Position numbers and translations under genes: made by a program. Below the pieces are notes generated by a model. The model worked only from the letters and a program-made list of their open reading frames with translations. It had not been told where the DNA came from and searched no databases. 64,000 nucleotides of DNA, from positions 169,652-233,651 of the forward strand of contig JAPTJF010000040.1 in NCBI GenBank assembly GCA_029339195.1, in the 5' to 3' direction. Positions 19,196 through 29,161 of this stretch are shown here, in pieces (within the stretch, counting starts at the first letter, position 1; each line of letters opens with the position of its first letter). The DNA comes from Micractinium sp. NFX-FRZ (Eukaryota > Chlorophyta > Trebouxiophyceae > Chlorellales > Chlorellaceae).

Positions 19196-21607
19196 GGCTG
19201 CGGCTGCGCGCGAGCAGTGACCTAGAGCCAGGTGGCCGAGCTATCAGCTGTGCTCAAAGGGAGGGGCCAAGAGGTGGCCTCAGGCTGCAGAGGGTGCTGG
19301 CGAGAAGTTGGTGGAGGTCGCCGGCCGCAGCGCAGGCTTGGGGCGGCGTCACGTGCGGGGTGGCCACCTGCCCGTTGGTCCTCGACTGGTGGTTCCGCAG
19401 GGCCGGCCGCGCCAGTTACACTGGTTACGTCTCGTGAGGCCTGCGGGGAGGGGTGCCGGGCTGCAAGTTTGGGGGAGCGCGCCAGGCATCGCGGCGGCCT
19501 TTGTCCCCCATGCCCACAGGCTGCGGGCCTCCGACAGCACCCCTTGGCCCTGCCCCCTCCAGCTTGCAGCCGTCACGGGCTGTGAAGGCGGCGCTGCTGC
19601 GTCGGGAGCGGGGCTCCTCAGCTGCGCGTGGGGCTTACCTCCGGGTGGCTGGAAGCGTTGTGGGGACTGAGAGAGTAGCAAGGTATGCGTGGGGGATGGG
19701 GGAGATGCGGGGGCTAGCGGCAGCCTGAAGAAGCAGGGCAGGCTCCATGGGCCCCAGCTCATCGCCCCGGGGGCTTGCTGCGTCCAAATACTGTCCAAAT
19801 GGCTGTAAAGACGCAGGGGGAGGTGCAAGCGCTGCCGGGGCGGCCTCCGTCAGGGGTGCTGCAGGGGTGACTGCTGGCCGGTTGCAGACCGGCGGGGGGC
19901 ACCGTGCAAGGCCGCCGTGCAAGGCCGCTTGCTTTGGGCACCATGCCTGTGTGTGTCCCCTCTGCCAATCTATGTATGTCTGGTTCTCTTATAGCATCAA
20001 GGTTTGTGCACTCAACTGTGGCACCCAGCAGAATGGACCAGCCTCAAGGGAGGTATGCAGGCCGCCTGGCTCCAGAGCACAGTGGCAGCAGCCGCGCCGC
20101 GCAGCTCAGCGCTAGACGCAGGTTCAGCGATGACAGACGTACATGCATAGAGCAGGCAGAACCGGTGCATACACGTTGTGGGTGCTGCCAAGCGTGATTG
20201 GGTGCATACGGGGATGGATTTGCTGGCGATACTGGCGGCCGGCCACCAGGCGGGCGTTGAGCGGGCACTAACATTTGAATCCCTCGCCACCGGCCACCAG
20301 CCAGCGCTGCAGGCGAGAGGATCAAGCAGCGATTTGTGTAAACTATGCATAACCACAAGCTCCACATGCGGTTTGCTGCTCTGTGACAAGCTGCTCCACT
20401 CAAAGCCAGTGACGCTCAACTGCGTGGCACTGTCCTCCACTGGGGTGCCCGCCGGCCTACCTGCCCGCTGGTCTGCCCACCTGGGCTGCAACCGACTTGA
20501 AGCCTGGAGGGCGCCACTCGAACGGGTTTTTTTTCTTCACTAGTAGCGCACCTGTTCGTGCACAGGCAGCAGTCCCATCCTGCCATCCCCCCTGCTGTTG
20601 CAGCTGCTTCTTTGTGTGCGGTGTGCTCCGGCAGACTGCTGTGCTGGCTCGCTCACTTCTGTGGCAAGTGGAGAAAAGTCTGCCGCCCACCGCTGCCACC
20701 TCCCCTTTGCACTCAAACTCAGCACGTGCCTTCACTCAACAAGATTACAGAGGTATGCATGCACTACGTGTATCCCTAAACGGGAGGCTGAATGTGCCAG
20801 GCTGATGTGCAGCTGCTCGCACGCCCTCAACAGCAGCAGCAGCAGCTGAGCGGCAGCACTGGCGGCGCCGGCCAGCGTGCGCCTGCCATAAGTGGCGTGG
20901 CGGGGACGGCGCTCTGGGGGCACAGCATGGGTCGGAACAAAACAAGAACGGGGCAATCACGGGTGTCATGCCCTTGGGTTGATGCAGAAGAGAAAGAGAG
21001 TGGACAGCAGTGGGGGTTATAGGCTGGGGTGCACGCAGGGAAGGGGGGGATTAAAGATTGTGTGGCGGGCCCGTCACGGATCGCAGGCCAGAAGCCACTT
21101 GGGGAGGGTGCAAAGAAGGGCAGGGATGCCTGGGGCGATAGCAGGGCAGGTGACACGAGGCAGGCAAGGGAAGGCATGGGACAGGGAAGGGCATGGCAGG
21201 GGTGACAGGTAGGCACGGCAAGGGGGGGGGCAAACAAAGAGTAGGGGGAAGGGGGGTGCAGCGGGGCAGCCCTGCGCGGCCGCCCATGCGCTCCTCCAAG
21301 GGTACAAATTGGGGGCTGCTGCTGCAGCGGGTTCGGTGGCGGCACCGCGGTGGCCGGCAACTGCTCCTTGCAGCGGCTGCAACTGCCCCAAAGGGAGGCC
21401 GAAGTCGCAACTGCTGCACGTCAATGCAACTTTACTTTTTGAGTGAGGGCCCGGTCGGGCCGTTGGGTGGCTGCGTCAGCACAGGCGGGTGTCCGGAAGG
21501 CCCCTCAAGTGCTTCGCAGCGCTGGCCTGCTCAGGCGAGGCGCTGCCCGTTTGTGCAACGCCGTCAGGGCAGGCCTGACGGCCCCGCCTTTAGGAGAGAG
21601 GGCAGAG
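19196..21607. other. Gene-free stretch between RWP-RK genes 1 and 2
   Basis: I could not support a gene in these 2.4 kb. The left part is the promoter side of RWP-RK 1. The right part is probably the 3' UTR of RWP-RK 2, with a minus-strand TGTAA at 20745-20749, about 860 bp past the stop. Short frames on both strands have no recognisable domain. Confidence 0.45.
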
Positions 21608-24600
21608 TCATGCGGGCGACTGGCTGCGTGAGCGCATGAAGTCGTCAGCCATCACATCTTCCACCAGCCGCTCCACGCACCGCCGCATGTTCGCCTCTGC
21701 GGGGAGGGAGGCACAGGCAGGCGCAATCATAAGCAAGAGCCAGTTGAGCTGCGCTGCATAACCAAGGCACAGCAGGCAGGGCGTGTGGCTCACCTCTGCA
21801 GGGAGCGTTACATTGTCCTGGCCTACACACAGCTTGTGTACACACCCCACCCCACCCCACCCCACCCCACCCCAACCCACAATGCAACACCACGCCAGCT
21901 CTGAATGCAACACCCACCCACCGGTGTAGGCCGGGTCGCTGTCCTGGTCCTTGAGCTTGTACACCTTCTGCCGCACCTTGCGCAGGTCGTCGCTTAGCTC
22001 AATGGCTGCAGGGGGCGGCAGGTGGGGCAGCAGGGGGGGCGCATGAGACAAGGGAGAGAGGTGCCAGGTTCCGAGTTGTGTGCTATGTGGGGGCATTGCT
22101 GCGCAGGTTGTCGCTCAGCTCAATGGCTGCAGGGGGCGGCAGGTGGGGCAGCATCCACATCAGAGGCGAATTTCCTGCGCATATGTGTGTTATATGGGGA
22201 CATTACTGCGCAGCCCGCCGCTCACGGCATCCGCTGCAGCCCGTGCTTGCTGCACACAACCCTGCGCGAGCAGCGCCCGCGCTCAAGCACGCGCGCCTGT
22301 GGTGCAGACCAGGTAGTGCGCCAGCCGCTGGTTGGCGCGCTCCATCACAGTGGCAGTCTTCTCGGCGCTGCAGTAGCGCAGCATGTACTCCTGCAGCGGC
22401 CAGGGAGGTGTATTGATATCAGAGAAAGGAGCGGGAGCAAGGAGACCTGATGATTCAGGAGCACAGTGTACGTACGTTGCGAGCACGGTGCCACAGGGCA
22501 AGACCAGCAGGCAGGCAGGCAGGCAGGCGGGCGGGGAGGCAGGCAGGCAGGCGTGACGGGAAGGAGAGTGCGCCGCGAAAGGATGTGGCACCGCGTTCAA
22601 GCGCCGGCAAGAGTAGTGACGCCAAGATGGGCAGGGTAGCACTGTGTTGTGCTGTGCAGAAGCACTGTTGTGTGCTGGGCAGAGAGCAACTGTGTTGTGT
22701 TGGGAGGGCTCACCTCGAGGCCCGCCAGGATGTTCTTGGCAGTCTCACGCGTGCGGTTGGGCCACTTAATGATCTTCAGGCGCGCCATGGCCTGCGGGGG
22801 GGAGAGGCGTGAAATATAATGTTTGATTGTGAGAGGAAAGCAGGGTGCGAGACAGACGAGAAGGTCGGAAACAGGCTGGCTGGCGGGCAAACACAAGTGC
22901 GGCAGGCGGGCAGACTGGGTGCTGAACTGGGGTGCTGCTGCCACGTGAATGGGTTGCTGGTGGGATGGAGCCCGCTACACCACGCTGAACGGGCCAGACC
23001 CCCAGAAATGTTGCCAGCTGCGCATGCTCTGCCTGCTGAGCACGGCACCCCCTGCTGTGCCTGCGGCGCTTGCCTTCTTGATGGATGTGGGGCTGCCAAA
23101 GCCCAGGTGGCGGGCGGCATCGTCCAGACGCATGTTGAACACGCCCTGCAAGGAGGGAGGCACGCATGGAGGCAAGAAAAAAGCAATGAGGGAAGATAGC
23201 TGTGAGGAAGCATCAAGGCAGGACAACAAAGGAGGTGCGGGAGGTAGGTGTGCACCGGCTGGCGCACTGTGCAGTCCCAGCTCCGCACGTGCCCGCCGCA
23301 GTGCGCCCCACGCAATACGTGCGGCACATCCATCACCATTACAACCCTTGTATAACCACCCTTGTATAACCACCCTTGTATAACCACCCGCTCCGTCTGC
23401 TGCCCGCCCAGCGCGCCCGCCCGCGCACCCCACCCACGCAAACCCGTGGCCCTCCAGGCAGGTTGGACACAACTGGCATATCGAAAATGGTCATTGTCTG
23501 CCACTCCTTGCCACCCCTCCTTGCCCCGCCGCAACACATCCCCTCCATGACCCCCTCAATCAGCCGCCCACCTCGGCCTCAAAGATGTCGATGGACAGCT
23601 CGCTGCTGGCGTACTTGCGGGCACGCTTTGGCACGCTGGGCTTGCGTGGCCCCGAGGGCTTGCGGCGCACGATGCGGCGCTTGCCGTCGCCCGACCCACC
23701 GGGGGCGCTGTCCGGGTCCCCGGGATCCTCCCTCTCCATCCCCAGATCTTCCAGCTCAGCATCCATGTCAGACCAGTCCAGGTCAGAGCTTGCATCCGCC
23801 TCCCGCAGGCGCTTCACGCTGATCTCTGCCGCCCGGCGCCGCCGCCGCCCGCGCGCCGCCTCGCCGCCGCCGTCGCCGCCGTCGCCGCCCGCCGCCTCGG
23901 CGGCGTACCGCGCCTGCCGCCGCCGCCGCTCCTCCTCCTCCTCCTCCTCGTAATCGGAGTCAAACTCCTCGATGGGGCGGCGGGCAACCTTGCGCTGCCG
24001 CCGGCCGCTGGGGGCGGCCTGGTGCAGCATGGGCAGCCCCGGCGGCAGCAGGTGCGCCGCCGTCAGCTGCATGGCAGGCGCCGTGGCCGCCGAAAGCAGC
24101 AGCTGCAGCTGGTCCAGAGCGGCCAACCGGGCCGGCTGCCCCTGCGCCAGCTGTCCCCCTGCCAGCTGCTCCTCGCCAGCACGCGCCAGGCTGGACACGC
24201 TGGTCTGACCCACTACCGTGGGCCCTCCTCCGCTGCCAACGTCGGCGGCGCTCAGCGGCTCGACGTGGGAGCCTGAGCTGTCGCCGCTGCCGCCGCTGCT
24301 GGTGCCGCTGGCGTCGCCAGCCGGCGCCGGCGCCGCGGCAGCTGCTGCTGGTGCCATTGCCAGGGCCGCAAGCAGCGCGTCGCCCACGAGAGCGTGTGCC
24401 GCCGCTGCATCCTGCCCAAGTGCCGGCGCCGCCGGCGGTGCAGCTGTGGGGGCCTCGGTCTCGTGCGGGAGCTGCTCTAGCAGCCTGCAGGGAGGGGTGG
24501 GGGGCAGGCGGGGAGCGGCAGGTCGGCAGGTGTTGTGGATAAGGCGGTGGCGGGCTGCCGGAGCAGGCGGCACACCCGAGGCATGGCAAGCGGGGGCGGG

Positions 24601-25032
24601 AGCAACTTCGCAGCAGGCAGGAGGATGGGCATGCAGGGCAACGGTTTCCTGGACCTTTGAGCACTTCTTCTGGTGCATCGCAAAGTGCTGCCAGCAAGCA
24701 AGCTAAAAACAGGGGCAGACGCGGCGGCCCCCGCTGCCCGCTGCCGCCCGGCAGACGCACCGCCCGCACGCCAGCAGCGTCAGCAGCTCATCAACTGGCT
24801 CCAGCGGGGGCTCCTCCAAGGCGCTCGGCTGCGCCACAAGCTCCCTGCAATAACATGGACCATCAAGGCAACCTTGTCAGCTGAACCGTCGTCTGAGTAA
24901 AGAACGAGCTGCACGAGCGCCGCCGCCACCGCCCACTAGAGCCTGGCTGGCCCGGGTGCAGTGGCCTGCCCCTCTTCTCCCTCTTGCTCACACTGGCGCC
25001 TCCCCTTCGTCAACTCCACGCCCGCGAAGCAT
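21608..25032 (-). CDS. RWP-RK transcription factor 2
   Basis: Second RWP-RK family gene of the cluster. Eight exons join into 484 residues: 24992-25032, 24761-24844, 23572-24484, 23074-23145, 22714-22791, 22297-22390, 21922-22005, 21608-21696. The second exon (ALEEPPLEPVDELL) and the large third exon (Ala-rich, then acidic, then a basic stretch of Arg/Lys) are well supported by frame. The first exon is tentative: it was chosen because ATG 25032 and a gtgagc donor give the right phase. The domain is present (GVFNMRLDDAARHLGFGSPTSIKK, split here only by notation) but the core reads KWPNRT, losing the final RK. Downstream EYMLRYC, VRQKVYKLKDQ and CVERLVE segments match genes 1 and 4. Two introns start with GC (after exons 4 and 6). 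Confidence 0.82.
21844..21882. repeat. (ACCCC)n repeat
   Basis: Seven or so ccacc/cccac units in the last intron of RWP-RK 2. The matching intron of RWP-RK 4 has a shorter version at about 29599-29611. Confidence 0.85.
22102..22239 (-). repeat. Two copies of RWP-RK 2 exon 7 start
   Basis: The acceptor region of exon 7 (21981-22032) is repeated almost exactly at 22102-22153 (spacing 121 bp), including the ctgcag acceptor. A weaker copy lies at about 22207-22239. The flanking tgtgtgctatgtggggg block is duplicated with it. Confidence 0.88.
22509..22555. repeat. (GGCA)n repeat
   Basis: Runs of ggcaggca in the intron before exon 6 of RWP-RK 2. Similar tetranucleotide runs occur at about 29768-29880 and 52256-52355. 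Confidence 0.9.
23344..23390. repeat. 14-bp tandem repeat
   Basis: Three to four copies of ccttgtataaccac in the third intron of RWP-RK 2. Confidence 0.95.
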
Positions 25033-26635
25033 CACGGGCTCGATTAAGCCGCGGCTGCGTGCTTGAAAGCCACCTGCAGCTGCTTGGAGAGCTGTAGACA
25101 GAAAATGGGTGGCCAGTCGCGGGGACCTTGCAGCCTCTGTGGCTGCAGAAACGGCCCAGTGGCCACCCCATCAGCTTCCTGACGATCTTAAGGACCAGAT
25201 AGAGGCGGCGGGAGGCCCGGGTGGCCCTGCTGCAGGTGCAAAAAGGGCCTCCATGACGGGCCGCCGCCGGCGTCACCCCCTCACCTGGCAGGTCCCGGGC
25301 CCGCGCACCGCTGCGCCCGACGGCGTCGCTGCGCTGCCACACCCCGGTGGTCGATGCTATGGCCGCTTTCAAAGGCGACGGCAGGCGCCAGACGATTAGA
25401 CCCGCGGAGGCGCCTGGCTCCTAAGCATGCGCCGGTGCGGCCTGGGCACCAGTGTCCTGAAAAGTAAAGCACGTTGTCGAGCTCGTGAAGCTGGCACGGC
25501 GCGCGATAGCGTGGGGCGACGGGGGGCCGCTTCCCTCATGCAGCGGCGCCGCCTGGAAAGGAGGCGGCTTCCCGCCGGCAACGCTATCTGCGCCTGTGGC
25601 AGCAGCTTTCGGGGTTTGGTGAGAACCGACAAGACCCCAACAGGCACCACTGATATAACCCTGAGCCTCCTTTGACTGCGCTGTAGAAGCCCACAAACAA
25701 AAATGGTGGGCAGGGACCCTTGAGGCGTAAGGACAGGAACGGTACAGGTGCCCACCCCCACACGACAGCATCGTCAGAAGCTGCACTGCACCAGTCTCCT
25801 TCCAGGCCCCGGCGAAATCGCATCCATGCTGTGCACTTCCTTACGTACACACAGCAAAACAGCTCCCAAGATCTTACATATTCAAGCTGCCGCGGGCAGT
25901 GCGCACACGGCAGCATGGGCGGGGGTCAGACCCCCCCAATTGGGTGATGTAGGGTTGAGCAAGCGTGGCGTGTGAAAAGCGCAAACGGCGCAGGGAGAGT
26001 CTGTGAAGGCACCACTGCTCAACGCTGCAGGAGAGAGGAGAGGGAAGGAGGGGCGAATGCTGGGGAGTGTGTGCAACAAGTGCGGCGGCACACTTGGGAG
26101 AGGAGAAGGCTTTGAGGTGGGCGGCTGCAGGAGCGTGGGCAATGTATGGGCACGTCTTCCCGAGGTACCGCCTGCGGTGTTTTGGACAGCATGAACTGAA
26201 ATGGGGAGCACTCTCAGGCATGTATGTCGTTGGTGGGTTAAAGCCGGGGAACAAAGCGGCGCAGAGGAGACGCATTGCGGGAGAGCCGCTTGCCGACCCC
26301 ACGGGCTGAGCAGGCACCGGGGTTTCCGCACCAAAAGAAAGCAGGGGGGAGGGCACAGCCATTAGAAAGGGGCCGAGCCGAAGGTGTGCTTGGTGTCGCA
26401 ATGATTTGGCCGGGTGGGGGGTGTGAGTAGTTGAGGTACGGGGTAGGCAGCGAGCTCCAGTGCGTCCCTGGCCCCGCAAAGAGGCACCATCGGGGGGGGG
26501 CAGTGCAGGCTGGGTGGCACTCTGGTAGGCATGCCCCTGGGCGGACTGTTCCGGTACCGGCAGGTAGCACCTGCCTCGGTGCCGGCGGTCGGTCCACTTC
26601 AGCTGTGCGCCTCGATGGGCGCAGCCAGGCAGCGC
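25033..26635. other. Interval between RWP-RK genes 2 and 3
   Basis: No gene is supported. The right side is probably the 3' UTR of RWP-RK 3, ending near the minus-strand TGTAA at 25874-25878. Bases 25884-25937 resemble 28168-28226 in the 3' flank of RWP-RK 4. Confidence 0.45.
25874..25878 (-). terminator. TGTAA poly(A) signal, RWP-RK gene 3
   Basis: Minus-strand TGTAA about 760 bp past the stop. Similar sequence surrounds the equivalent signal of RWP-RK 4 at 28125-28129, which supports its use. Confidence 0.5.
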
Positions 26636-27892
26636 TTAGTCATCAAAAGTGCCGCGGCTCGGGTGATCCTCGGTGCTCGGCTTGCGCGGCGCGGGGGGCA
26701 CGCGCTGCACATGCGACGCCAGGGGCGGGGAGTGTAGGGGAGAGCAGGCAAGGTGGACGGGGGTCAGGAGGAGGAGGATGCAGGAGGCAAGAGGAGTGCA
26801 GGGAGGTGCGTGAAGGAAGGAGCAAATACACATTGCTTCCCCCCAGCCCTACAAGCAGCCATGCCCACCCACGCGTGCCCCGCCCTCAAGCCCTGCCCTG
26901 CCCCTGCTCCCTCACCTCCCTGCCCCTCGCCTGGTGAATGAATGCGGGCCGCCTGGGGTAGGGCCACCTGTCCATGTCCAGCCGCTTCATGATCTGCAGG
27001 TGGTGATGAGCACCGCAGAGGGTGGGTGTGGAAGTGAGGGATGGGTCGAGGAAAGTGATGGGTAGCTGAGGGGATGGCTGGGCCACATGCCCGTGCCCAG
27101 CCGCTTCAGAATGTGCAGGGCAGTGAGGGTGTGTGAGGATGGGAAAGGGGAGTTGAAGGGTGGTGGGCAGCTCATGGCCGTGCAAAGCGCACATAAACTT
27201 TGGGTGTGCACAGAAACAGGCGTGGTAAGAAGGATGCGAGGTTCTGAGAAAGGCCGACAGTGCACTAGAGCACCTTGCACGAAAACTTGATGCTCAATGC
27301 ATGCTGCTGTGCAGTAGCACAACAGCTCCCGCCTAGAATGGATGCTGCACAGCAGGGGCAGCGGCCCTCCCACCAAGCGCCAGCTCAGAGCTCACCGCCT
27401 TGATAGCTGTGGGGCTGCCAAAGCCCAGGCGGCGGGCCGCATCAATCACCTTCATCTCAAAGCACCCCTGCAGCGCAGCAGCACAGTGCGCCCATTGTGG
27501 GAAGGGCAGCAGGGTGCGCGGGTGCAAGGCACCAAGCGGGGCCTGCGGTGGTCGGTTCAGACCTTGCAGCTCTTTTGAGCAAATGCCCTCACCCCAGCAT
27601 GCCATCTGCGCACACGCACACACACACACACGCCGGATCCCGATTGGCGCCATCAGTTCACCTCCCGCTGAAGAATCTCCATCGTCACGTCAACAACCCT
27701 ATACCGCGGGCGCCTCCTGTTGCGGCGGCCGCCCTGGTCGTGGCCGCCGGCGTTGCCGGCAGCGGCGGCAGGCACCGCCAGCGCCCTTTCCGCCGCTGCG
27801 ACCATCTCCAGCCCGGCCGGATCGTGCGCAGGGCCGTCGACCTCCTGAGGCGGTGCGCGCTCCGGGCCGTCGACCTCCTGCTGCCACTCCAT
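26636..27892 (-). CDS. RWP-RK transcription factor 3, truncated
   Basis: Short paralogue of RWP-RK 4. Four exons join into 149 residues: 27662-27892, 27396-27467, 26916-26993, 26636-26704. The start MEWQ aligns with the middle of gene 4 (VAMEWQLG), so the N-terminal third is missing. The first half of the domain is intact (VTMEILQRE, then GCFEM to AARRLGFGSPTAIK), and exon lengths of 72 and 78 nt equal those of genes 2 and 4. The core reads RWPYPR in place of RWPxRK, and the rest of that exon has lost similarity (GMLAELE is replaced by HQARGRE). A 22-residue basic tail then ends the frame. The EYM, VYKLKDQ and CVxxLVE segments are absent. It could be a decaying gene or a short competitor. The start ATG follows an in-frame stop ten codons upstream. 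Confidence 0.7.
27080..27118 (-). repeat. Copy of the RWP-motif exon start, RWP-RK 3
   Basis: It matches 26961-26999 with a spacing of 119 bp. The copy reads ILKRLGTGMWP against IMKRLDMDRWP and keeps an acceptor-like gtgcag. Confidence 0.85.
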
Positions 27893-29161
27893 CTCCCAGG
27901 CCCCTGCTCCTGCTTGAGCTTCAGATCACGAAATACTGCCTCGAGAGGCAGTTGTGAAGCGAGCGCTTCGCGTGTTCCGCGGGGGGCCAGCAGCCCCCTG
28001 ATTTCCAGGGACACTGGCAAGGCCTTGCCGCCAGCAGGGCGTTGGCGGGAGGCCGCACTGGCTCTGCCTGGTGCTCTGCTGTGACCTTCATGCCCGCCCT
28101 CCTGAGGCACTACTGTAATAGCCATTACATCAGCATCATGTTAGTTGGAAGAAACACGGGACAGTCACAGGCTGCAGCAGGCAGTGCGTACGCCGCGGCT
28201 TGGGGGCAGGTAGGTCATACCCCCTAGTAAGATGAAGCAGGGGTCTGTTCGACCAGCGCTGTGATGAGAGGGGGAAGAAGACACAGGGAGGGGGGAGAGG
28301 CTGTGCAGGCAGCATATTTCAGCGGTTCAGAAGGGGCGGATCGCGAGAGAGAGGGCTTGCAGTGAGCAGCGGCGGTATGGTACGGGGCGGTTTGGAGAGG
28401 AGAGGGCTGACAGGCGGGCGTTTTCTACAGGGGTGGGTGAGAGGGGAGGGGGGCAGGAGTACCTATCAGTGGGGAAATAAATATGTATGAAAACAAGGCG
28501 GAAAGAAGAGCTGGGGGGAAAGGGGAGCGTGGAACGAAGGCGCGGGTTGTTCCTCGGGGCAAAAATACAGAATCAAACCGCGGTGCGGGCAAAAGGCGGC
28601 GTGGGCACCATTGGCAGGAGAGGCAAGGCGATGAAAAGGGCAATGAACAGAGGGCGGGGGGGCGGTCGGAGGGGCTGCCCTCGCCGGCAACCGGAGGAAT
28701 CTAGGTGGCATGCCCTGGGGAAGGCACCGACGAAAGTTTTGGAGACTCACACAGCAGCGGCATGGCGGTGCACAGGCGGGAGATGGGCAGCCTCTGTGTC
28801 GCCGCTGGCCTGGCGTGTCTGCCGGCCAACAAGGCCACTGGCCCTTCAGCTCGGTACAATCCCCCCGAGAGTCGGCAAATACGTCGCACCGAGCATCAAG
28901 AAAGCCAGTGGGTAGGCGCGCGCTGCCAGGCCGCGGGCGGGCTGCCCACGGGTTGGCAGCCCCACCCAGAACACAGGGCAGCAGCGGCAGCCACTGGGCG
29001 CAGCCGGACGAGCGGCGCAGGCCAGTTTGTGCCCACGGGTGCACCCGGGTTGACGGCTGCCCGGCGACGGGGGCCGCAAATTTTAGCCTGAGCTCAGGCG
29101 CACGGTGCATGTGTGGGTGTGTGTGCTGCACGCACAGGGCTGCTCAGGCGTGCCAGCGGGC
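27893..29161. other. Interval between RWP-RK genes 3 and 4
   Basis: No separate gene is seen. It holds the promoter of RWP-RK 3 and, to about 28125, the probable 3' UTR of RWP-RK 4. The two transcription units are only about 0.2 kb apart, head to tail. Confidence 0.45.
28125..28129 (-). terminator. TGTAA poly(A) signal, RWP-RK gene 4
   Basis: Minus-strand TGTAA about 1.03 kb past the stop, in a block shared with the 3' flank of RWP-RK 3. Confidence 0.5.

Noticed and set aside
19196..21607. A hypothetical gene in the gap between RWP-RK 1 and 2
   Set aside because: The frames are short, overlap on both strands, and show no conserved motif or consistent exon phases.
21608..25032. A second gene on the plus strand across the long exon of RWP-RK 2
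   Set aside because: The long plus-strand frames are reverse-complement shadows of GC-rich coding sequence and have no domain or splice support.
27685..28125. A longer minus-strand frame overlapping the start of RWP-RK 3
   Set aside because: It runs in a different frame from the RWP-RK exon, and no splice was found that would join it.
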